From assembly GCA_039654915.1 (NCBI GenBank), contig CM077598.1, positions 75,234,041 through 75,298,040 on the forward strand: a stretch of DNA of 64,000 bases. The letters are read 5' to 3'. Below, piece after piece: positions 31,301-39,937 of the stretch. How positions within the stretch are numbered: the first letter of the stretch is position 1; each line of letters opens with the position of its first letter. Under the pieces are notes generated by a model, which searched no databases, had not been told where the DNA came from, and saw only the letters and a list, made by a program, of their open reading frames with translations. The position numbers and the translations under genes are program-made. Origin of the DNA: Aquilaria yunnanensis (taxonomy: Eukaryota; Streptophyta; Magnoliopsida; Malvales; Thymelaeaceae).

Positions 31301-33811
31301 CTTTTGCCTGATAGGTTTTGCTTCCGGGCTTACTTTGAGGCTGTGCTGTATTATGCCAGGGTTCACTCCTGGCATGTCTTTCGGCGAGTAGGCAAACAGA
31401 TCTTTATTTTTTAGCAGAAAGGATACAAGATTTTCCTTATCACCTTTGGCCAAGCACTTCCCTATTCGGGTAGATTGTCCTGGGACAAGATCTACTGCTT
31501 CCGTTTCTGCTTCTGCGGGATCTCCTTTTTTGCCTTTCTCCTGCGCCTTTGCCTCCACCGTTTGTGTAGAGCTGTTTGCCGGAGCCTTTCGTGTTTTTAC
31601 AAACACCTTTCTTACCTCGGCTTGGTCGATGAAGACCTCTGCATCTCCATCCTTGGTGGCGAATGTGACAATCAAGTACTTCACATCGGGGCGAATGTGC
31701 AGGTTCCCCTGAGTCTGCCTTCCAAGGATGGCGTTGTACGAAGACGGGACATCCATGACGATGAATCTTGCCATTGTGGACGCGTACAACTCAGCTGCTC
31801 CATCTACCGAAGTGCCTTTCATCATCAAAGGGAGGTCGATCCATCCGAGGACGAGTAGTTCGGATGGCCCAACGCCGAAGGTGGGCGTGGTGACAGGTTT
31901 CAGCTCGCTGCTGGAGATGCCCAAGCTCGGCAGTAAGTGCGAGAATAGGACGTCAGCATTTGAGCCATCATCAAGCAACACTCTCTTGACGTCCCAGTTC
32001 CCTATTCTCGCCATTATCAGCAGCGGGTCGTCGTGGGGGAAGACGACAGTGGAGCCATCTTTGCGAGCCAATTTCTTTGATGGACTTTGATACTCCATAA
32101 CCGCAATTTCTCTGGCCTTCCGCTTTCTTTCCGAGGATGGGAGCCCCGTGGTGATGGTTTGGATGACCCCTACTGGAGGTGGAAGGCGCCTTTTTGGACT
32201 TCTGTTTCTCCGCCTGTCGGAGTCATAGTCCTCGTTTTCGGCCCTCTCTTCCTCCTCTTTTCTGCCCTTTGGGGAGGGCATCCGCAGGTACTTGCGAAGT
32301 TGGCCCTGTTTGATCAGCGACTCTATGTACTTCTTCAGCTGGAAGCAGTCTTCGGTGTCATGACCGTGCTCGCGATGAAACTGGGAGAACTTCTTGGCAT
32401 TCTTCTTATTATCGGCGGCCATGGCCTTTGGCCGCCGAATCTGCGTCCCTTGCCTTTCCAGCGCCATGAGAATGTTGGTCCGTGTCGTGCTCAAGGGTGT
32501 GAAACTTTGAGGTTTCTTTCCTCGCATTCGCCGTGGTCGACCTGTATGTTCAGAAAGATGCCGAGCTTGCTGGCTGGACCCTTCGGCGCGGTGATGATCA
32601 GACTTCGGCCCCGCCATCCTCAATTCCTCGGCTGTCATGTGCTGCTCTGCCCTTCGGTAAAATTCTCCGAGGGTCTCCGGGGGGTCCTTTGAGAACTCGT
32701 AGAACAGCTGTGAGTCACGCCGAAGGCCCCGTGTCATAGCGAGGATGCGGATTTCGGGCCGGAAGTCCGGGACGCTGAGTGCTTCCCTGTTGAATCGTTC
32801 GACATAGTCTCGGATCGTCTCTCCGTTTCTCTGCTCTATGTCGAACATCTGTACAGGCATTTTGGCCGTCGGCCTGCTCCCAATGAACTGCTGGGTAAAG
32901 GCTGTGGACAACTCCTGAAACTCAGTGATAGTCCCTGGGGGCAACGAATTGTACCATGCTGTTGCTGGGCCCGTGAGGGTGACTTCAAAGCATTTGCACA
33001 TGGTAGCGTCATCAGCTCCGTGCATTATCATGCTCCGCCTGTACTTCGTCAGATGGGCCTGTGGATCAGTCCGGCAATCATAGATCTCCAGCCTAGGCAC
33101 TCTAAAGTCGCCTAGCATAGCTGCCTCAACGACGGTGTGAATAAACGGGGAGCCATCTTCGCATAATGCCCCCGACAGCCTGTCCCAAACGGGTTTTCTG
33201 GTCACTTGGTTCTCCACTCTGTCCAGCCGTGCCAATATCCTTTCCATAAGCGCAGTGGCGCTAGGACCATTTTCGCGGGAGGGAGATCGACGGCGCCTTT
33301 TCGGGGAGCGAGTTCGGCGCGGAGGGGTCAGGGCCCTCGCCTCGGGCAACGAACTGCTTCGCTGTGAGACTCTCGGTCGCTTGGACCCGGTTTGTCCCAC
33401 AGGCCGTTTCCCGAGGGCTATATCTTCTGTGGATGATTCTCCGCGAGGATCTCCACTTTCTGAACTGCGGTGTGTAGACTTGGGGCTTCTCTCCCGAGGG
33501 CGTGTTGATGAGGAGGGTTTCTGGGCCTGTGACTGCTGTGGCCATCTTCGGTCGATCTGCTGAGTCATTTCAGCAACGACCGAGCGCTGAAAGTCCTTCA
33601 AGAAGCTCATGGTGATTACCAGAGGGCGGTCCTCCTCGGGCGTAGAAGTCTCTGGGAGGGTCTGCTCAGCAGCCGGTTGTATCTCAGGCGCGGACGAGGA
33701 CCTTGGGAGTCCCTTGTCCTTAGAACGCCGAGTCTCAATGACGGCAATCTGCGAGCGGGTTCCCACAGACGGCGCCAAATGATGGCCTAGGGCCTCATCG
33801 TTGTGAGTCAT
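28313..33811 (-). CDS. Rt-D gag-pol polyprotein, complete (1832 codons)
   Basis: Provides capsid, protease, reverse transcriptase, RNase H and integrase for element replication. Rough positions: Arg/Ser/Pro-rich N-terminus 1-190; capsid (Retrotrans_gag-like) 265-395; H-x4-G-H-x4-C knuckle 475-490, whose first Cys is Ser; protease L-L-D-D-G-S near 612-617; RT 840-1040 with Y-V-D-D at 987-990; degenerate RNase H 1110-1215; archaeal-type RNase H 1276-1400 with D1281, E1321, D1343 and D1393; integrase H1485, H1492, C1523, C1526 and D1555, D1615, E1651; C-terminal W-E-G-P-Y near 1793. The dual RNase H places it in the Tat lineage. The ATG lies in the 5' LTR; the next in-frame Met candidate is near residue 68. 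No stop or frameshift is seen. Whether it is active is untested. Confidence 0.95.
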   Translation of the reverse strand: MTHNDEALGHHLAPSVGTRSQIAVIETRRSKDKGLPRSSSAPEIQPAAEQTLPETSTPEEDRPLVITMSFLKDFQRSVVAEMTQQIDRRWPQQSQAQKPSSSTRPRERSPKSTHRSSESGDPRGESSTEDIALGKRPVGQTGSKRPRVSQRSSSLPEARALTPPRRTRSPKRRRRSPSRENGPSATALMERILARLDRVENQVTRKPVWDRLSGALCEDGSPFIHTVVEAAMLGDFRVPRLEIYDCRTDPQAHLTKYRRSMIMHGADDATMCKCFEVTLTGPATAWYNSLPPGTITEFQELSTAFTQQFIGSRPTAKMPVQMFDIEQRNGETIRDYVERFNREALSVPDFRPEIRILAMTRGLRRDSQLFYEFSKDPPETLGEFYRRAEQHMTAEELRMAGPKSDHHRAEGSSQQARHLSEHTGRPRRMRGKKPQSFTPLSTTRTNILMALERQGTQIRRPKAMAADNKKNAKKFSQFHREHGHDTEDCFQLKKYIESLIKQGQLRKYLRMPSPKGRKEEEERAENEDYDSDRRRNRSPKRRLPPPVGVIQTITTGLPSSERKRKAREIAVMEYQSPSKKLARKDGSTVVFPHDDPLLIMARIGNWDVKRVLLDDGSNADVLFSHLLPSLGISSSELKPVTTPTFGVGPSELLVLGWIDLPLMMKGTSVDGAAELYASTMARFIVMDVPSSYNAILGRQTQGNLHIRPDVKYLIVTFATKDGDAEVFIDQAEVRKVFVKTRKAPANSSTQTVEAKAQEKGKKGDPAEAETEAVDLVPGQSTRIGKCLAKGDKENLVSFLLKNKDLFAYSPKDMPGVNPGIIQHSLKVSPEAKPIRQKKRSISAHKSNFVKTEVQRLLDAEVIREVKYPEWLSNVVIATKEGSSKLRMCIDFRNLNDACPKDSFPLPPIDQLVDSTAEYGLLSFLDAFSGYHQIRMDPEDEEKTAFITEGGTYCYIRMPFGLKNAGATYQRLMNKVFKDQMGRNMEVYVDDMIVKSKLPGYHVADLEETFQKLRAFGIRLNPEKCIFGVTSGKFLGYMVSERGIDANPEKIKALLEFRTPATVKDVQRLTGRITSLSRFISRYGDRCRPFFKVLTKAAKMEGDLGRNNHPWDEDCQKAWEELKVYLASLPTLRQPREGEPLVLYLAVTEKAVSSVLIKEEGPKQWPVYYVSKSLHGAEVRYPLLQKAIYALVLAGRRLRPYFQAHPIIVRSSLPLRDVMKRVDHSGRLSKWCIELGEHEITYEPRKAIKAQALADFIAEIPTTEENHSDPKEGEPEWTLHVDGASGSVHQGAGIVIRGPEGLEVMKAIKFSFNVTNNVAEYEAFIAGLRLARKIGVRNLRAHSDSQLVVRQTAGDYGAKDPILAKYHELVTKLIQEFDAVRIENVPRRNNTEADCLAKSKTYTEVLDHPSISVLSVTTSGMGWKDPIKRYLAENELPEDAGNAARLRRRAGRFFLIGEELYRQGYANPLQRCVGEEDTEMVLEEVHEGMCGSHIGTDALAAVILRQGYFWPTLRKDASQFVQKCGSCQRHAKIQRIPSEMVTLADYPWPFAVWGIDLIGPLPRTPGGVKFCVVAVDYFSKWVEAEPLATISAKEVQKFVWKNIVCRFGIPRVLVADNGSQFIDKGFQEFISDLGIKMYFAPVAHPQSNGQVEVSNRTIKDGLKKRLGEAKGKWPGELQSVLWSYRTMPRRATGETPFSLVFGTEAIIPIEIVQPSIRVQVFDEGGNDLGLRTKLDLVAEHRKIAELRRKAFQQRVAAAINLKARPKEIKKGDLVLRKADFAPRRPSRGVLRANWEGPYLVLAEVRKGVYKLGDAEGVELKNTWHSDALKKFYA
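33760..33777 (-). other. Rt-D primer-binding site
   Basis: TGGCGCCGTCTGTGGGAA on the minus strand, two bases from the 5' LTR and inside the gag frame. Confidence 0.75.
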
Positions 33812-34646
33812 GATGACTGTTGAGGAGACTTCTAGGAGGAAGAACGCCTGGAAGGTGGATCGCCCTAAGGAGAGTACCTGAAAAGCTGGTAAACAGGGTT
33901 AGGAGGCCCCCGGAGTGTTTTTCCGGGGGGGGAGCCTCCGACGCCCAAGTCAGTGGTGGCCGGAAGAAGGAGAAAGTCACTAGCTCAAAGAGAAAGGCAG
34001 AAAAGTCTCGCCTGGTATTTTCTCAGAGTGTGGGAGCTGTATATCCGGCCTGCCAACCTCCTGTCAAGTATTTATTTCCTGTATATATAGGAATACCTAG
34101 CCCGTTCAGATCATGACACGTGTGCGGTCGGATGCTCCTGAACGTCTGGGCGTAGGGGACAGATAGTTGGTAACTAGATGGCCTCGAGCCTTGTGCTGAG
34201 ACGGGCCATGATATGATTCTGATGGCGTCTGCGCGTCAGGGCGACTTTTTACGTCTGTGGTGGGACGTGTCAGAGGCTTCCTTAAATGCTTCCTTAAATG
34301 CGCCTGCCGTACTCCCGAGGTCCCTGGGCGAGGTCGTCCTCTAGTTCGGACAGAGCCTCTTCGGGAAGCCTACCCTCAGTTCGGGGGTTCCCAGTTCCAG
34401 GGGGTTCCGCCTTCGGGGATATCATATTCGGGCAGCAATGTCTGGTGCCACTTTTCCGAAGGCGCGTTGTTCACAACCTTGGGGGGCGAATGGAGTCCTC
34501 AAGTTTTACTGGCGTGCCGAGGCTCGGAGCTCTCAGGCTATCTCCCGAGGTGCATGATTCCACCTATTCCCGGGAAGCGCCAGTTCTTCTGGCCGTTGCT
34601 GTGGCAGGGTATTCGGCCAGATTGAGGCGACAGCCTTTGGCTATCA
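33780..34646 (-). repeat. Rt-D 5' LTR
   Basis: 867 bp, ending at the AAGAC duplication. It holds the promoter (G-box, then TATATATA), the leader hairpin and the gag start codon at 33809-33811. Confidence 0.95.
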
Positions 34647-34651
34647 AAGAC
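34647..34651. repeat. Target duplication AAGAC, right copy (Rt-D)
   Basis: Pairs with 23483-23487. Confidence 0.92.
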
Positions 34652-37464
34652 CTTGTTCATCAGTCTCTGGTAGGTGGCTCCTGCATTTTTGAGCCCGAAG
34701 GGCATTCTGACATAGCAGTACGTTCCTCCCTCGGTGATGAAGGCAGTTTTCTCTTCATCTTCGGGGTCCATCCTTATCTGATGGTAGCCGCTGAAGGCAT
34801 CTAGGAAGCTCAGGAGCCTGTATTCGGCCGTTGAATCTACCAGTTGATCTATTGGCGGGAGGGGAAATGAGTCTTTCGGGCAAGCATCGTTCAAGTTTCT
34901 GAAATCAATGCACATCCGGAGTTTGCTGCTACCTTCTTTTGTGGCGATGACCACGTTGCTTAACCATTCGGGGTATTTTACCTCCCTGATAACTTCAGCA
35001 TCCAATAGGCGCTGGACTTCGGTTTTCACGAAGTTGCTTTTGTGGGCAGAGATGCTTCGTTTCTTTTGCCTGATAGATTTTGCTTCTGGGCTTACTTTGA
35101 GGCTGTGCTGTATTATGCCAGGGTTCACTCCTGGCATATCTTTCGGCGAGTAGGCAAACAAATCTTTATTTTTCAGCAGAAAGGATACAAGATTTTCCTT
35201 GTCACCTTTGGCCAAGCTCTTCCCTATTCGGGTAGATTGTCCTGGGACAAGATCTACTGCTTCCATTTCTGCTTCTGTGGGATCTCCTTCTTTGCCTTTC
35301 TCCTGCGCCTTTGCCTCCACCGTTTGTGTAGAGTTGTTTGCCGGAGCCTTTCGTGCTTTTACAAACACCTTTCTTACCTCGGCTTGGTCGATGAAGACCT
35401 CTGCATCTCCATCCTTGGTGGCGAATGTGACAGTCAAGTACTTCACATCGGGGCGAATGTGCAGGTTCCCCTGAGTCTGCCTTCCAAGGATGGCGTTGTA
35501 CGAAGACGGGACGTCCATGATGATGAACCTTGCCATTGTGGACGCGTACAACTCAGCTGCTCCATCTACCGAAGTGCCTTTCATCATCAAGGGGAGGTCG
35601 ATCCATCCGAGTACGGGTAGTTCGGATGGCCCAACGCCGAAGGTGGGCATGGTGACAGGTTTAAGCTCACTGCTGGAGATGCCCAAGCTCGGCAGTAAGT
35701 GCGAGAATAGGACGTCAGCATTTGAGCCATCACCAAGCAACACTCTCTTGACGTCCCAGTTCCCTATTCTCGCCATTATCAGCAGCGGGTCGTCATGGGG
35801 GAAGACGATGGTGGAGCAATCTTTACGAGCCAGTTTCTTTGATGGACTTTGATACTCCATAACTGCAATTTCTCTGGCCTTCCGCTTTCTTTCCGAGGAT
35901 GGGAGCCCCGTGGTGATGGTTTGGATGACCCCTACTGGAGGTGGAAGGCGCCTTTTTGGACTTCTGTTTCTCTGCCTGTCGGAGTCATAGTCCTCGTTTT
36001 CGGCCCTCTCTTCCTCCTCTTTTCTGCCTTTTGGGGAGGGCATCCGTAGGTACTTGCGAAGTTGGCCCTGTTTGATTAGCGACTCTATGTACTTCTTCAG
36101 CTGGAAGCAGTCTTCGGTGTCATGACCGTGGTCGCGATGAAACTGGCAGAACTTCTTGGCATTCTTTTTATTATCGACGGCCATGGCCCTTGGCCGCCGA
36201 ATCTGCGTCCTTTGCCTTTCCAGCGCCATGAGAATGTTGGTCCGTGTCGTGCTCAAGGGTGTGAAACTTTGAGGTTTCCTTCCTCGCATTCGCCGTGGTC
36301 GGCCTGTGTGTTCAGAAAGATGCCGAGCTTGCTGACTGGACCCTTCGGCGCGGTGATGATCAGACTTCGGCCCCGCCATCCTCAATTCCTCGGCTGTCAT
36401 GTGCTGCTCTGCCCTTCGGTAAAATTCTCCGAGGGTCTCCGGGGGGTCCTTTGAGAACTCGTAGAACAGCTGTGAGTCACGCCGAAGGCCCCGTGTCATA
36501 GCGAGGATGCGAATTTCGGGCCGGAAGTCCGGGACACTGAGTGCTTCCCTGTTGAATCGTTCGACATAGTCTCGGATTGTCTCTCCGTTTCTCTGCTCTA
36601 TGTCGAACATCTGCACAGGCATTTTGGCCGTCGGCCTGCTCCCAATGAACTGCTGGGTGAAGGCTGTGGACAACTCCTGGAACTCAGTGATAGTCCCTGG
36701 GGGCAAGGAGTTGTACCATGCTGTTGCTGGGCCCGTGAGGGTGACTTCGAAGCATTTGCACATGGTAGCGTCATCAGCTCCGTGCATTATCATGCTCCGT
36801 CTGTACTTCGTCAGATGGGCCTGTGGATCAGTCCGGCCATCATAGATCTCCAGCCTAGGCACTCTGAAGTCGCCTGGCATAGCTGCCTCAACGACGGCGC
36901 GAATAAACGGGGAGCCATCTTCGCATAATGCCCTCGACAGCCTGTCCCAAACGGGTTTTCTGGTCACTTGCTTCTCCACTCTGTCCAGCCATGCCAATAT
37001 CCTTTCCATAAGCGCAGTGGCGCTAGGACCATTTTCGTGGGAGGGAGATCGACGGCGCCTCTTCGGGGAGCGAATTCGGCGCGGAGGGGTCAGGGTCCTC
37101 GCCTCGGGCGACGAACTGCTTCGCTGTGAGACTCTCGGTCACTTGGACCCGGTTTGTCCCGCAGGCCGTTTCCCGAGGGCTATATCTTCTGTGGATGATT
37201 CTCCGCGAGGCTCTCCACTTCCTGAACTGCGATGTGTAGACTTAGGGCTTCTCTCCCGAGGGCGTGCTGATGAGGAGGGTTTCTGGGCCTGTGACTGCTG
37301 TGGCCATCTTCGGGCGATCTGCTGAGTCATTTCAGCAACGACCGAGCGCTGAAAGTCCCCCAAGAAACTCATGGTGATTACCAGAGGGCAGTCCTCCTCG
37401 GGCGTAGAAGTCTCTAGGATTGTCTGCTCAGCGGCCGGTTGTATCTTAGGCGCGGACGAGGACC

Positions 37465-37469
37465 TTGGG
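37465..37469. repeat. Target duplication TTGGG, left copy (Tk)
   Basis: Repeated at 47317-47321. Excision restores GACCTTGGGAGTCCC of Retand gag. Confidence 0.95.
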
Positions 37470-38297
37470 TGACACGATCCCCGTGCCCCTGCCCGGGATA
37501 CCCTGTGAGCGTTTGTCTCACGGTGGATTGTAATTGGCTAGCTGGTTATGTGTGTGGATTAAATCCAATGCTACTAGTTGATTAACCTAGAAATGCAATA
37601 TGTATGCACTTATGCTTTGACTTGGTTTATTAAAACCATAAAACATTTAATCATTTAGACATTTAGCCGGCTAGTAAAATTCTATATAAATAAATACAAA
37701 ATGCCAAAGCATAGCAAAAATCAACCTTTGAGTGATTAACTACACATACACCGCTCGTGAAAGCATTTATACATAAGTAACTGATGCTCTCACCCAGAGA
37801 ACAATCCCCTGAGTCAAGGACTCTTTATAACATAAATACTGGAGGCAAAATAAAGTACTGTATCAAAATACAAGACTTTGCTGAGATCTTTTACCCTAGC
37901 TCCCACTTTGGACTCCTGTCCCAGTGGCGAGTCTCACAAGTCCTGTGCCAAGTGCTACTAGGCTCTGCAGCCAAAGGAAGAAGCAAGTTAGTACCACAGC
38001 CTGACCAACAGACCAATTAAACACTTAAGCAGGCTAGAAACTTAAAGTTTCTCAACTACCGTACCTTTACAGACAAAAGGTACTACCGTGATAATCCTCA
38101 GTGATTATCCGGTCCTGCTACTCCAGACTCTGCATAACAAACAGGGAGTGAGAATTCAACATTCTCAGTAAGGGTCTTCGATGTACCTGCAAGAAAAATT
38201 ACTAGGACTCTGGCTGCGAGCTCACACAGCATGAGGGTACTAGTCATATATATATATACTAGGCCGGTAGACCTCTCCTCAAGTAGTCCTCTGTATC

Positions 38298-38397
38298 AGG
38301 CCAAGTGCAATCACTTAGCAACCTGACACATATACAGGCCAAGCGCCATCACTTAGCAACCTGACATATAGGCCAAGCGCTATCACTTAGCAACCTA
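38298..38397. repeat. Triple tandem repeat in the Tk LTR
   Basis: Three units of roughly 30-40 bp share AGGCCAAG, then ATCACTTAGCAACCT. The same array lies in the other LTR at about 45634-45733. Confidence 0.8.
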
Positions 38398-38823
38398 TCA
38401 TATGGCTCAAGGGCGAACCTTAGCAAGCCTCATTCAAACATAGAACCTCTCACCTAATTGTTATGCAGGGGAATTTATGATGGGACTTGTAGACTAGGCC
38501 GCAGGGCCTCTTTGATGTAAACTAGATGAACAAGGTTTCGCCTCGTGGCCTCGTGGCTCCGGCACGGCTAGGCCGACGAGGGTTCTAAACCTCTCACCTG
38601 AGCTATTGATAGCTAATTAAGTTCAATTGCAACATTTGTTTCCTTACTTGTTGCCTAAGCAACTTACTTACCTCAAACAGTTCAAGAAAACTCATACTTC
38701 CGGTGGGACTTTCGGAAGTCTCGGAGTACCATCGGGATCCTCGGACCCTTAGGCACGTTCCGAACCTTCCGTAGTCTCGGTCGGGTCAACGCAGCAAAAA
38801 GTCAAACCCTCCATTTTTAGGTG

Positions 38824-38951
38824 TTGGCGCCGCGTCGCCAAAGGCAAAAGGGAATTGGCGACGCGTCGCCGACGAGCAGACGCTCTGTGAAGAAAAATTG
38901 AATTGGCGACGCGTCGCCAATTTTCGGGCCAATTGGCGCCGCGTCGCCAAT
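38824..38951. repeat. Four palindromic GC boxes in the Tk LTR
   Basis: Cores at 38824-38841, 38855-38872, 38902-38921 and 38932-38951. The third is an exact 20-bp palindrome, ATTGGCGACGCGTCGCCAAT. The others differ at one or two positions (GCGCCGCGTCGC, or a GA end). They stand out sharply from the AT-rich surroundings and could be binding sites or cruciform-forming sequence; their role is unknown. Confidence 0.85.
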
Positions 38952-39937
38952 TCTGCAGAAATGCAGAATTTGGCCGATTGCTGCTACGAACTTTGGCAAC
39001 CAAATACATATAGCAAACATGCATCAAAAGTTACCAAATTTCATACACATGAAGTACATGTTGCAAGGAACAAAACCAACTATCAAAGCCAAACTATGAT
39101 GCATTAGAAGCATCAAACCAACCCTTCGAATTTAGCTAGTCCATCATAATTCCCAAAACGTTTCTTCATACCATACCCAAAAATTACTCAACTTTCTCAA
39201 TCCATTTCAATCCAAAAGCAATCCAACAACTTAAAAACACTTTCTCCCTTACCTTAACACCAAGAACAAGCAAGAATTCGAACCCTTCCTCTTCCAAACA
39301 AGCTTCCAAAGTTCTACACAAAACCATACCAAAACAAAGCTCTAAAACATCAAAAACACATCTTTCAACCAAAACCCAAGCTTCCAATCAACCAAATAAC
39401 ACGAATTCAATCAAGAACATAACTCATACCTCGTTCAAAAACAGGGGATGGAGAAAAACACCCTTTCAAGCTTCAAAAACATGGATTCAAGCTTGAAAAT
39501 GCATCCTCCAAGCTTAAACACCCTTAATTGCGCCTCTTGACACCAAGATCACTTGATTCCAAGTTCAATTTGAGAGAGAAATGAGTGAGGGAAGCTTAAG
39601 AACGTGTTAATGGTAGCTTCTCCCCCTCTTTCCCTTCTTAAACCCTCACTTAGCAACCAAGATCACCAAGGTTTCAAGTTAAGTGCAATTAGGTCCCCCA
39701 TCTTTGTAACTTGACAATTCTTGATTAAATTCTTGTCTATTTGTTGAGTTTGAGTTAAGGTTAAAAGTTAAGTTCTAAAATTCATTTTAAAACACTCGGG
39801 ACTCGTCCCGGCCACTCAGGGTGCAAAATTACCATTTTGCCCCTGAACTTAGTTCAGAGCTTTATTCTTGTCGGAACTTAGTGAACTTTGGCAAACTTCT
39901 TAATTCTTGCTAGGCAAACTTAAATTAAACTTCTAAA

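Larger units (their letters stand above)
23488..34646 (-). mobile_element. Rt-D: most intact Retand-type element
   Basis: 11159 bp: 5' LTR 33780-34646, primer site, uninterrupted gag-pol 28313-33811, seven-unit hairpin array 27676-28162, antisense gene 25194-27542 with one stop, polypurine tract and 3' LTR 23488-24354, flanked by AAGAC. The LTRs differ at nine of 867 sites by eye (about 1%). It is the only copy in the window with a complete gag-pol frame and so the best reference for the family, although a cysteine of the gag knuckle is replaced by Ser. Confidence 0.97.
34647..37469 (-). pseudogene. Rt-C gag, protease and RT fingers/palm, broken
   Basis: This is the central part of the Rt-C polyprotein, between the Tk insertion (37470) and the Rt-D insertion (34646). 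Gag is stopped by TGA at 37139-37141, a C-to-T change of a CGA arginine codon. The rest is open. The gag knuckle keeps its first Cys (K-K-F-C-Q-F-H). The protease motif reads V-L-L-G-D-G-S where the other copies have V-L-L-D-D-G-S; the Asp two residues before Gly, the expected catalytic one, is lost. The RT part ends at M-N-K-V-F where Rt-D begins and continues at 23487. Confidence 0.92.

Noticed and set aside
34538..34651. A pol frame that runs from Rt-C into the Rt-D LTR as a fusion gene
   Set aside because: The tail is LTR sequence read by chance past the AAGAC insertion junction.
38749..39027. Short frames in the Tk LTRs (for example 92 codons)
   Set aside because: Identical in both LTRs because the LTRs are identical, with no domain and a translation dominated by the GC palindromes.
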